Shown: positions 11,655-21,571 of the stretch, piece by piece | How positions within the stretch are numbered: position 1 is the first letter of the stretch | Layout: the number at the start of each line of letters is the position of its first letter | Assembly (NCBI GenBank): GCA_034406715.1 | Contig: CP137871.1 | Span: forward strand, 124,001 to 188,000 | From: Rhodotorula mucilaginosa | Lineage: Eukaryota > Basidiomycota > Microbotryomycetes > Sporidiobolales > Sporidiobolaceae | DNA length: 64,000 nt | Direction of reading: 5' to 3' | Position numbers and translations under genes: made by a program | Notes under the pieces: model-generated | The model's input: only the letters and a program-made list of their open reading frames with translations | Databases searched by the model: none | What the model was told of the DNA's origin: nothing

Positions 11655-14520
11655 CTAAGCCCAGTAGAAAGCGCGCTCCCTCAGAGCTCGCATACCGAGC
11701 ATTTCCCACTCCTCCTTACACAGCCAAAGCTCGTTCGCGCTGTCGAGCTTGCCGAGTGCAGCGATCCCTTTCCACGCGAGGTGCTCCGGCTCGATTTCGC
11801 GCGGGCACGGGACGTATCCCAGGACGCCGTTGAGGATCGGGATCCGCGCCGCCAGTGCCGGCGCCACACGAGACTCGACGGCGAACCCGACGTTGTGGAT
11901 TCCGCCCGTGCCGCCGACGATCAGCAGGTTCGTCGCAATCTTCTTAACGCGTTCTTCGGCGGCGAGTGAAGTCGGTGAACCGGATACGATCGCCAAGATC
12001 GATTCGACGACGGCGACGTCGAGGGGCAGCTTGGAGGACTCGCGGCGTACGTCTACCTCGGAGGAGGTCGCCGCCTTGGTCTGCGGCGCCGCTGCCGAGA
12101 ATGGTCCATCGAGAGGAGCGGGAGACTCGGCCGCGGGAGTACCCGGTAAGGCAGGCAAGGCGGCACCTCCAGTTGTAGGCGTCGCAGCGCCGCCTCCTTC
12201 GGCAGGCAGAGCCGGAGACGGCTTGCGTGAAGCCTCTGCTGCGGGGTCGGGGGTTGCCGCATGGACCGCCAACGTGTTGGTCGGGGCCGCTGGAGCGAGA
12301 AGATGCCGGACAGAGTTTCGCATCGCGAGAGTCTGCGGAAGCAGGTGACGCGTGAGCTAGCATTCAGATTGTATCGAGAACGCGGCTGATTCGGGTACAT
12401 ACCTCGCGAACCTCCCCGATATCGACGTTCTCGTCCACATCAGGGTTGCGCGGACTGGGCTTGCTGTCGTGACGCTTTTGCTCAAAGTCGATGACTCGCG
12501 GCGCAAAGAGAGCCTGCCACAGAGGGTAACGTCAGCGCGAGGACGTCCTACCGGCGTCCTCCCCCTCGCCAGCTCACATATGGCGCGAGGATGCAGTCGT
12601 CGTACACCCTCAACGAGTACTTCTGCGTCAGCTGCCCCGGACGGCGCACGAAAAAGTCGTTCAAGCTGAGGGTGATGTCGCCCTGAAAGAGAGTGGGGTA
12701 ATTAGCGCTGCCACCGCGATCGCTACTGATTCCCGGTTCGTACTCACTTCGCTGAGCACAACAATTCGTTCTTTGAGGTCCTCGAGCACGATCCAGTCGT
12801 ACCAGTTGGCCAAGTCTGCCTCCTTGTAGGGGAAGTTGATGCGCGAGAGGAGGGTAAAGAGGAAAGAGGTGATGTCGTCGCCTCCAAAGTCGAGCACCAT
12901 CCGCGTGTCTGCGACGACCAAGCCTTCCTCGACGCATGCTACCTTGGTCGTGCGGGCGCCGATGTCGACGACGCAGGCGCTGGACACGCCTGCGCCAAAC
13001 GTGGCGCAGACCGATTCTTGCATGACCGCAAGCTGCTTGAAGCCGAGTTGACGGAGAAGCAGGTCGGACATGTCGCGAACGTACGGAAGCGTGTAAAGGT
13101 CAGGGATGAGGAGTATGACCGCGTATTCCTGCAAGGCAATCAATCTTCGCGTCAAAACACGAAACGATGTTGGTGCTCGTTCGGGGAGGCTGACCTTTAG
13201 CTCTTCCTCCGCAATGTCGAGTTCTTCTTGCAGGGCGTCCGTTATTATGCGAGAAACGTCTCCAAGCAGTTCTTGCCGCGAGGCGTAACCGGTCGCATTG
13301 AGGTCGCCTCGAAGGAAGGGCCACCGCAACTCGTAGTTTGCGCTGTCGGGATCGGGTATACGCAAAGCCTGCGTAATGTGAACAAGAGCGATCAGGATCG
13401 GTACAAGAGCACGAGGTTGACGGGGTGTACTCACGTGGAGGCCAGTCCACACCTCTGCCTCCCCCGTTGTCCATTCAAAGTCGCCCTCGAAATCTTCCCC
13501 CATCGGTTCGGGCTTGACGGCGGCGTTGTACGTCGCAGCCTGGCTGTTGCCGTTGCCCTGTCCGCGCAGCTTGTAGACCCTCATTCGTGCGCGCAGGTCC
13601 CCTCGTAGGGAGGTGATCTTGGCGGTGAGCGGATCCGAGTCGGCCGCCGTGAGCGCGTCCGGATCTGCGTTCGGATCGTCCGAGTCCCAGCCGCCGTCCT
13701 CGTCCTTCATCTCGGTATCCGTCGGAGCAGCAGATGGACCAGGCGCGTCAGGCTGGGCAGGCGCAGATGCTTCGTCGGAGGTCGCGCGCGATTTGCCGGC
13801 GCGACTGCTCGGCTCGTCGTGACTGGAGGCTGCAGGTTCTGCAGCGACCCGTTTGTAGCCAGGGAGGCGCTTGCGCGCAATGACGTTCGGGACAGAGACG
13901 GGCGCGACTTGCGACGCCAACCCGAGCCGGAGCCATCTCGAACCAGGGTGGATGACGATTGTCCGGTCGAGAGCGTCCTTTGCAGACTGCGGACAATGGT
14001 CGGGTGTTAGCAATTGCACGAGCGATAGGACGGTGTGAGCACATGACTGTACCGCTTCAGGCTCTGTCGGCGCTGGCCGCCGTCTCGCTTGCCGCACACC
14101 GGTCGGCGGTTTCGCAGTCAAGACCGACTCGATCGGTGCTGCATCCTCGCCTTCTGCGTCGGCGCCAGCTAATCGCCGTCTCTTGACCTCCAAAGCCTGG
14201 TCGCGGTCGGCTTCGCTCGGTCGTCGTGCAAACCACGATTGGCTGTCGCTCTTGACGAAGCCGGAAGCAACATTCTTTGCGCTGGCGGGTCGCGATTCCG
14301 GGCGAGTCAGTCACCTGGTTCTTCAGCAGTAGTCTTTTACGTTTGGAACCATCTTCTCACTTTAGGAACCCGACGGGCTGTGGTTTGGACACAGCAAGTG
14401 GGGAGATGCTGATCAGCCTCGACGATGGTGGAGAAGTCTCGAGGAGCTCCGACTCACAGCAAAGCTCGTGAAGCGTAGCGCGTGTTGGTCTGGCGGCGGG
14501 GGCGGAGGCGCTCGCGGCAT
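11655..14520 (-). CDS. ARP8: actin-related protein Arp8, INO80 chromatin remodelling complex subunit
   Basis: Nine exons, complement(11655..12332, 12403..12513, 12578..12682, 12748..13128, 13195..13368, 13435..13986, 14053..14281, 14361..14377, 14458..14520), give 769 residues. Actin-fold signatures of Arp8 are clear: TIVIHPGSRWLRLG and NVIARKRLPGYK, EYAVILLIPDLYTLPYV, QESVCATFGAGVSSACVVD, MVLDFGGDDITSFLF, ANWYDWIVLEDLKERIVVL, LLIVGGTGGIHNVGF and HLAWKGIAALGKLDS near the C terminus. A Pro/Ala-rich insert lies at about residues 555-625. Arp8 works in the nuclear INO80 complex and binds nucleosomes. The N-terminal exons include a 17-base microexon. The start at 14520 restores the conserved LRFTSFAPVGFLN region. 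The gene converges with the Ser-rich gene on its left. Confidence 0.92.
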
Positions 14521-14725
14521 TCTGCCCGTTGTGGCAGCTTGCTCGAGACACAGTTGGTCGGGTTTGCGGCGAGGAGGAGCAGCTTTCGCATTGAACGGAA
14601 CGTGAGCGCGTGAGCTGCCCCCTGTCGATTCTGTACGAGCGCGGCATCGGCGACTCGCTCGGTTCGACCTGCTCGCGGGTTGCTCTCTCTCCCTTGTTTC
14701 CGTGTGCGCTCTCGCATAGGCTCAG

Positions 14726-14884
14726 ATGCTGCCCGCTCACATCAGACTTGCTAGACGACTGAGGCCCCTCGAGACATGCACCGCAACCTGCTGCCTGTCG
14801 AACCTCGCCTCTTCGAGCTTGCTCCCTCTCGACTTGCCGACCTCCGCCTTCCAAGCTGTCCGTCGCTATCGATACAATGCGTGA
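14726..14884 (+). CDS. possible small gene with mitochondrial-type N terminus (uncertain)
   Basis: An ATG at 14726, 205 bp from the divergent ARP8 start, opens a frame that begins MLPAHIRLARRLRPLE, is rich in Arg, Leu and Ser, and ends FQAVRRYRYNA just before a stop. That stop overlaps a good donor (GC|GTGAGT at 14881), so the frame may be a first exon. The downstream frame at 14962-15245 (after a TTCGAG acceptor-like site) is open and would continue it, but it matches nothing I know. The basic, Ser/Leu-rich start looks like a mitochondrial presequence. Real gene or chance frame cannot be settled here. Confidence 0.28.
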   Translation: MLPAHIRLARRLRPLETCTATCCLSNLASSSLLPLDLPTSAFQAVRRYRYNA

Positions 14885-15422
14885 GTCCTTCGTGACCACT
14901 TCTCCCTCACCCCTCTCTGCTGCCGCTCGCATCCCCCACCCCCCCCCAATTACCCTGATGACTTCGAGTGCATTTGGCACGACGAGTGATCGTCTGGGCG
15001 GTCTGGTCTCTCGGGACTGGGTCGCTCGGATGGTTCCCCACTGGAGAAAAACCCTCGCTACCTTGCCGGGCAACCGGTCTTTGTCTGAAACCTTACCTAT
15101 ACTGCGTTGCGGCAGCATGGAGCCTCGATGGAGACCGGGCAAAGCTGACCAGCAGTCAACCCGTTACAGGCCTGCTGCAGCATCTCAGATAGCTCTTTTA
15201 GATCGTGCAATGCGTTTTCTCAATACTCCTTTACGAGCCTGCTGAACCCTGCGCGGAGCTGAGCCGAGCGAATTGGAAGCAAGTGGGCAGACCAACTGGA
15301 CAAGCAGGATTGGCAGCAGTTCTCTCGGTAGTCACTGCTGCAGCGTCCACTCGCGTACAGAGATCTCTATTGTGCCGAGGAGAACCTGTCTCCATTGCAA
15401 GAAATCGAGAATCCTAAGGGGG
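14885..15422. other. stretch without a confident gene
   Basis: The 538 bp between the possible small ORF and the TYR1 stop contain a C-run near 14938-14949 and one open + frame to 15245 that may be a second exon of the preceding ORF. A long minus-strand frame (14357-15142) overlaps the ARP8 5' exons and has no family features. Nothing else can be supported. Confidence 0.35.
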
Positions 15423-17295
15423 TCATGACGAGCCCGACGCGCCAGTGCGTATCGGCTCGGAAGCCAAGAAAGCAAACATGTCGCGGTTCGCCACGCGCGA
15501 TTCTCTGCATGACGGTCATAAAGAGGATGGTTAGCTAAGAGGTAGCGATGTCGAGACAAGGCCGTAGGGTGGGACTGACTCGAAGCGAGGTTCGAAAAAC
15601 GCCCGCGTCTCGTCGAACCGCTGCTTGTACGCGTCAAAGCTGCCGTAACGGACGGTGTCACTCCAGCCTCGTGCTGCGATCACGAACTCGGCGTCGTCGC
15701 CGCTGAAGGCGACGCCGGTGCTGCCGGCAGACCCTCCCGCCTTGATCGCCGCTTCGAGTCGCTCCTCGTCACGGAAGAGGTATTCGGCGACGCCGATCCA
15801 GAACCGGAAGACGGGCGTCGCGGCGAGAGCGAGATGCACGAACGGCCGGATGCCGAGCTGGTGCCAGCTGTCGACCATGGCGAGGAGGGCGAGGTGGGAA
15901 TTCGGAGGGGGTGCGGGCTGCGTCGGCGAAGGGTCGCCGATGGCGAACCGGTCCAGGGCCGAGTCGGAGAGAAGTATCGGCGTAGACGACCCGGCGGCGG
16001 CGGACGGTTCTCCGGCGGCGCGACCAAAGACAAAGTCGCGGGCGGCGTAGACGCGCTCGCGGAGGGCGTCCTCGCGAGACTGGATCATGAGCTTGAAGAG
16101 GTCGCTCGCCGACTGCGCGAACTGGTGGATCTGTTTCTGCGCAGTCGGGTTCAGGATGGCGAGACCGGCGTAGACGTGCCACTTGGCGGCGTAGATCCGG
16201 AGCGTGATGTTGATTTTGACGACTTCGATTCCTCCGATGTAGCGACCGCACTCCCACGGGAATTGTCCCATACATCTCCAAGCAGTTCCCATACTAGAGT
16301 AGCGAAGGGGGCGAGTCTCGGTTCAGCTCGTCCGTCCGGTCCCGCAACTGGGCGCGGATCCGCGTCACTCACGACAAGAAGGCGGCGTGCGTGACCGCTT
16401 GAGTATTGGCCGTCACTTCGTCGTGCTCATCGTAGGACAGATCGACGTAGCGAGAATTCAGCGGAGCGAGCAAGTCCTTGACCCAGCGTACGTGCTCGTC
16501 TGTCGCTCGGTGCTGGATCACGATCTGAATGCGGGAGGGGCGGGAGGTCAGCCGCCGTGCTCTTCTCTGTAACCACCCGGAGAGCTACTCGGGCAAGAAA
16601 ACTCACCAACGCCTGTCCGTCTGAAGGGACCGTCGGTCCGTGGAGGGAGTGGATCGAGACGATGTTGACATCTGACGGAAGATGCTGCTCGAAAGCGGCC
16701 CGCTCCGGCGCCTTGACCGACGTCTGCCCGGAAACGACAGCGTTGACTTTGGTGGCTGTACGAGAGTGAAGGTGCGCCGTCAGTCTTTGTCACCGCCACG
16801 ATCGCCAGAGAGCAAGGCGGCAAGAGATCGTTTGCAGGACGGAAGGGAGAAGTGCGACTGACAGGGTCCGTATTGAGCGACGACTTTGTCGAGGTACGCC
16901 GCCTCGACCGAGTAGATGATAAAGTCGCTCTCGCGCGAGACCAGGTGACCGTCGCGCAGCGGGACCAGCTTGCTTTTGCCTGCAAAACCCCAGTCAGGCG
17001 GGTCCGTTGGCTAAAAGAGAGGTGAAATGCTTCGGAGGCGCACCCTTGCAGTACTCCTGGAGTTGCTCGAACCGCTCCGGAAGGTCGCAGACGTTGATCC
17101 TGGTCGTGCAAACGGGTCAGCGTTGCCCTGCTGTCGCTGCAGAGACCCGATCACCTCGACTCACTTGGCGCAACGACCGCCTTTGCTCAGCCGCTCGGCG
17201 TACATCTTGCCCATCTCGCCCATGCCGATCAATCCGATGGTAGCATCTTCTGGCGCGGGCAGTCTTGCGGCTGTTGAGGAGGAGGAGGAGCTCAT
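15423..17295 (-). CDS. TYR1: prephenate dehydrogenase (NADP+), tyrosine biosynthesis
   Basis: Seven exons, complement(15423..15504, 15580..16293, 16373..16524, 16607..16755, 16863..16979, 17044..17099, 17165..17295), encode 466 residues. Residues 21-29 (GLIGMGEMG) are the Rossmann NAD(P)-binding loop. DFIIYSVEAAYLDKVV, VNAVVSGQTSVKAPE, VSIHSLHGPTVPSDGQAL and VTANTQAVTHAAFLSMGTAW follow in the order of fungal prephenate dehydrogenases, then CGRYIGGIEVVKINITLRIY and the helical dimerisation half. The enzyme decarboxylates prephenate oxidatively to 4-hydroxyphenylpyruvate in the cytosol. A Pro/Ala/Ser-rich insert interrupts the C-terminal half at about residues 292-332. The last short exon follows a GCTAAC branch-point-like site and restores the conserved FEESRVANRDMF tail. 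Divergent to ERV1. Confidence 0.95.
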
Positions 17296-17822
17296 GGCTC
17301 GGTGGGGAGGGGGCGACGAGATGACGGCGCTGTCTGTCGGAGGGTCTGTAGTCGGTCCTCGTCGTCGTTGAAGACTTGGATCACGCAGCGTTCTCCTCTA
17401 CGTCGTCGGCGGCAGTCTGAATAGCAAACGGTTGCAGTGCAAGAGGCTCCGTCGGGAGAGTGACCACTTCCGTCTCTACAGAGGCAGGTAGGCAGGCAGG
17501 CAGGCAGTGAAGGTCGGTGCAGATAGAGGATTGAAATGCAATGTACGTCCTTCCTATCACGCCTACAAGCCCAACTCATCTTTCGAGGAGGCAAAGAAAC
17601 AGCGAGACGCCTTGGAGAAGGACCTCTGCCCGGGGCGACCGGCTAAGGTACCGCCTGGTCGGGAGAGTGGATCGCTCTGCTCGCCCACCAGGACTCTGAC
17701 GACGCGAAGGATAGACGAACGTGACGAGTCAGTATTGGCGAGGTGTGAGGAGAAGAAGGACAACCTGCGCGGCGTCACCTCGGCGGCCTAACAGAGCCAA
17801 TTCACCCCGCTGAACACGAACA
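17296..17822. promoter_or_regulatory. divergent TYR1/ERV1 promoter region with a GCAG microsatellite
   Basis: The 527 bp between two divergent start codons contain both promoters. A short tandem repeat of GCAG units lies at about 17487-17507. No open frame with protein character and no certain binding site is seen. Confidence 0.4.
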
Positions 17823-18537
17823 ATGTCGGTCGATACGCATTCATCGCCACTGCCACCGGATATGGTCATCGGACCGGACGGGAAGCCCTGCAGAGTCAGT
17901 CCGCCGCTGACGCCCGATGACCTAATCAAGGCTGTCCGCCATCCCTCAGTGACTGATTTGACGTCGCCCGCAGAGCTGTACCGCCTTCCGTTCGTTCGCT
18001 GGCATGCACAAGAAGAAACCTCGCGCCGCCGGGACTGAGACCGCTACACCACCGAAAGCAGCCGCCGCCGCCGACGGATCATCGTCCGCTGCTACCGCTT
18101 CGACTAGTGCAGGCGCAGGCGCGACAGCGGGAGGACTTGCGGCAGCCGCACTCTCCAGTCACCACGACGAGGCTCGGCGGCTACCCGACGACTGCCCTCC
18201 GGACGTGGAAAGGCTCGGACGGCACACCTGGACCTTCCTCCACACGACCGTTTCCTACTTTGCGCCGCAGCCGTCCTCGCACCAGAAATCTTCCATGCTC
18301 GGCCTCCTCCGAGCCCTGCCGACGCTGTACCCGTGTGGCTGGTGCGCCGGCCACCTCCAGCAATACATGAAGGCGAACCCGCCGGACCAGGCAGTCGAGC
18401 AGGGTCGCGAAGCTCTCGAGCTCTGGCTGTGCAAGGTACACAACGAGGTCAACGAGCGACTCGGCAAGGAGCAATTCGACTGCTCGACCGTCCCGCAGCG
18501 ATGGCGCGAAGGGTGGCCTGACGGTCACTGCGACTAG
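17823..18537 (+). CDS. ERV1: FAD-linked sulfhydryl oxidase Erv1
   Basis: Two exons (17823..17894, 17974..18537) encode 211 residues. Residues 22-26 (PCRSC) form the N-terminal CxxC shuttle pair, and the intron falls inside it. An Ala/Ser/Gly-rich linker (about 50-85) leads to the FAD-binding helical domain: LGRHTWTFLHTTVSYF, then YPCGWCAGHLQQYMK with the active-site CxxC at about 145-148, KVHNEVNERLGK (the family's HNxVN flavin contacts) and a C-terminal pair in FDC...GHCD. The protein reoxidises Mia40 in the mitochondrial intermembrane space as part of the disulfide relay. CGWC corresponds to CNWC of yeast Erv1. It converges with TRM82, 70 bp away. Confidence 0.93.
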
Positions 18538-18607
18538 AAGCGATGTTTTCCCTTCTTCGGTACTCCACTTGTTGTCATAACCATGCAATGCACCCTCAAC
18601 TCCTCCT

Positions 18608-20496
18608 CTACGCTACTGTCGAACCTTCAATGACCGCGCTGGCCTCGCTCTGAGCCTCCGACTCGATCGCCTGAACGGCGGCCTTTTCTCCCTCGGTAAG
18701 GGGTGCATCAGCGCCACCCGATGCCAACTTGCGCTTCGCTTCCTCGTATCGTTGCAACGTCTCGGCCCGCCCGGCCGCGCGCTTTCCCGGCCGGATACCG
18801 TCGCCAGACTCGCTGAGCGCATCGGGATCCGTCGTCCACCCGCGCTTCTTGCCCCGGTTCCGCTTGTCCTTCGCTGCCGCCTCGGGATCGGCCTCGTCGC
18901 CGACTTCACCGGGGTGGTGCAGCAGAGACAGGACCGGGTACAGTGACGAGACTACAGGCGGAGAGTCCGTCGTCGCGCACGCCGATTCGAAGAAGACGGC
19001 GTCCGTGGCCAGAGTCGGGAGCGCAACGAGGGACGAGTCTTCCGACCGCAGCGACACCCTCGTCAGCGGCGCACTGTCGGGACTGCCGGGGCCGCGCGTC
19101 GTGTCGAACGAGACGAGCACTTCGCACAGCGAGCCGGCCGAGGAGGGGACGGGTGCGCCGACCACGTCGAGAATCGGGTGACTGAAGGCGAGGAGGGATG
19201 GCGGAGCGACGTCGGTAGCGGTTGCGTCGGCAAAGAGAGTCCGGAAGGGAAGGTACAGGAGGGCCGTGCTCCCGGCGACGAGGACGATGACACCTCCATT
19301 CTCGCGCGTCGTTCCGATCTCGAGCATCTTGGTGACCGCCATGGCTTTCGGCAAGTCACTGAATTGCCGCGGCGATGTGGTCGCGTTGTCTGCCTCTGCG
19401 GCGCCCTCCTCGCCGTCGGATTTCGGCTGGGCGGCGTCTCCTGCACTCTGTTCCTTGTTCTTCCGCTCACCTCGCTTGTCCTTGCGTCGACCAGCGGGAA
19501 TCGGGACCGGCCGTTGCGCGCACACGATAATATGAGGCAGGATGAGGTCGGCGATCGGGACCTGCTTGACCAGCTCGGCTGACGGGAGGCGGAAAAGCTG
19601 GATGGTCGAGTCGCCGCCCGCCGAGAGCAAGTAGGCGCCGGGATTCCGAGAGTCTGTGGCCGGCGCGGAAGGTGGGGGCGGAAGATACAAGAGCGAAGAT
19701 ACAAGACTAGAGTCGAGGCCAGACGAGGTGCATCAGCGCTCGATTCCGTGCCCCGTTGATTCGCAATCGGCACTCACGACTTGCTGCCCCACGCAAACTT
19801 TTCAATGACGTGCCCAGCCGGGAACCGAGAGATCCGGATGTGCTCGTCGCGGTCACCCGTGGCGATCCAGTCGTGCGTGAGCCCGCACGAAGGCTCGGCG
19901 GGAATGAGCGCCAAACTGGTCAGCATCGAGACGTGACCCAGTATCGGCTGGTGTGCGTCCTTGTCGTCCTCGTCGGACGGCGCCGCTACGACCGGAGCTG
20001 CAGTCGGCTCCACGTGCAGCGGGAAGCTGTCCGCGGGCGAGTACCCGATCAGTCGCGAACTTCATGGTCTTTCGTAACGGGAAAAACGCACATGTACACG
20101 TCGCCAAATTTGTCACCGACGACAATCTCCCCTTTCGGAGTCACTTCGAGTGCATTGGCTCGTTTGGGCAGCGGCCTCGAGTTGACGAGCTCGAGTTGCG
20201 GCAGTCGAGAGACCTGCAGCTGCTTGTCCTCGCCGGTCGAGATCAAGTAGACGGCCGAGGAGGCCGGATCCGTGTAGGTGCAGAGGAACCGCACTAGCGC
20301 AGTGTGATGACTGGCGCTCGCGATGGGTGCGTTCGTCCTGCATGCGCGTAGTCGGTCAGGCGTCAGCTCGCGGACGGCTCACGAGAGCGGAGCAGAAAAC
20401 TCACGCCGCATCGAAGGTGCTGATCTGTCGGTCGGAGGCAGTGATGAGCAGCTCTGGCGTGCTCGCAAGAGCCTGTACAGGATGCCTGGACGTCAT
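18608..20496 (-). CDS. TRM82: tRNA (guanine-N7)-methyltransferase non-catalytic subunit Trm82, WD40
   Basis: Four exons, complement(18608..19706, 19778..20026, 20092..20337, 20405..20496), encode 561 residues. WD-type segments include LVRFLCTYTDPASSAVYLI, NALEVTPKGEIVVGDKFGDV, ILGHVSMLTSLAL, WIATGDRDEHIRISRFPAG and GAYLLSAGGDSTIQLFRLPS. The GDRDEHIRISR element is the hallmark of Trm82/WDR4. With the catalytic Trm8/METTL1 subunit it makes m7G46 in tRNA, in the nucleus. The first exon starts MTSRHPVQALASTPELLI, the usual short family N terminus. The C-terminal region (about 440-560) is a charged Lys/Glu/Arg tail, longer than in yeast. Divergent to the next gene with only 101 bp between start codons. 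Confidence 0.9.
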
Positions 20497-20597
20497 CGCT
20501 GGGGTGGTGTGAAACAGGAAGGCGGCCCGCTCGATGAGATTTTGCTTTTTGGTCATTCCGAGATTCTCTCCGTCGTGCAAGTGACCAAGACCGGGCG

Positions 20598-21184
20598 ATG
20601 CCTTCGCTCCACTACTCGCTGCCCTTTGCCGGTCTGGTCCTGCTGGTCCTCTTCCTCGCCTGGCACTACCGCCACCTCTACGTTGATCGGCTGCCGCCTG
20701 CTCTCTCGTCACGCATCCGACACTACACGCCGCTGCGGACCTTTGAAGATGCTGCCGAGCAGGGTGCGCGCTCTATGGCCTAGTCCAGCCGGCCGAGAAG
20801 TGCAGGCTGACATTGTCGCGCTTGTCGACAGGCTTCTCCACCTCGACGTTCGATCTCAGCAATAACCTTTCGGGCGACCAGCGCGCCGGTCTGGATGACC
20901 GTACGCTGACCGCTATACGGCGCATCATGGAGCGGGAAAACGTCCCGTTTGATGAGGCTCGTTTGCTTCATCTCAACAGCGTCTTTCGGAAGAACGGTGC
21001 GTCGTTGCGCTCTCGCATTCTCCTGCCCGGCACTCGAGCTGACCGCCTTTGTATTTCTACAGGGGTCGACGCAAACGGCTTTCCAATCGGTGCGCCAGTT
21101 TGGGTGATTATGTATGTCTCTGCCAGCTTGCTGACTCTTGACGCCGCTCTCGCAGATCCCAAAGCCGTCACCTCGTTGTCCTGA
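20598..21184 (+). CDS. small single-pass membrane protein, DUF2015-like
   Basis: Four exons (20598..20763, 20832..20996, 21063..21089, 21156..21184) encode 128 residues. Residues about 6-24 form a hydrophobic membrane segment (LPFAGLVLLVLFLAWHY). The soluble part ends with GLDDRTLTAIRRIMERE, NVPFDEARLLHLNSVFRKNG and DANGFPIDPKAVTSLS. The FDEAR...NG...G.P.DPKAV pattern is what I associate with the fungal DUF2015 family, whose function is unknown to me. The third exon is only 27 bases. All junctions keep frame, which supports the model despite the short length. Confidence 0.72.
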
Positions 21185-21488
21185 TGCCTGTACTGCATGT
21201 GTTGTGTCAGTCTTTCCATGTTGTGTACTGCTCCCCTTGCTCTTTCTACGCGCCTTGGATATACGGGTGTACTGGGGATGATCTGCATTTGAAGTTGTCT
21301 GCCCGACTCGCACGCGAGTTGACCCCTTCCAGTTGCCGGCTTGTGCATGAAGGCGGACATTGCCCTCGGGATCTGCCTGCTCTTTCTCTGTGACTCGGTC
21401 TGCAGCCGGCGGGACGTGCAGCGGCTCCAGCTGCGAGTCGTAAAAAGGTTAAAACCACCCCCGATCTTACCGATGAGAGGCAAAAGTT

Positions 21489-21571
21489 TGATCGCACCCA
21501 GGTTTGAACTGAGGACCTTATCCGAACACCAAGTGTTAAGGATACGTGATGACCAACTACACCATGCAACC
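21489..21571 (-). tRNA. tRNA-Val(AAC) with a 9-nt intron
   Basis: Read on the minus strand, the seven-base acceptor arms GGTTGCA and TGCGATC pair fully (two G-U), with discriminator A. Box A (TGGTGTAGTTGG) and box B (GTTCAAACC) are present, and the anticodon stem TATCC/GGATA encloses loop TTAACA...C. Between positions 37 and 38 an extra CTTGGTGTT fits the standard intron site. An oligo-T terminator follows. The anticodon AAC gives valine. Confidence 0.9.

Noticed and set aside
14357-15142. Minus-strand frame of 261 codons upstream of ARP8
   Set aside because: It has no family motif, runs across the ARP8 microexon and its introns, and overlaps the divergent promoter. The ARP8 exons explain the conserved part.
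17480-17510. GCAG tandem repeat considered a CRISPR-like or regulatory array
   Set aside because: The unit is four bases without spacers and is an ordinary microsatellite in a promoter.
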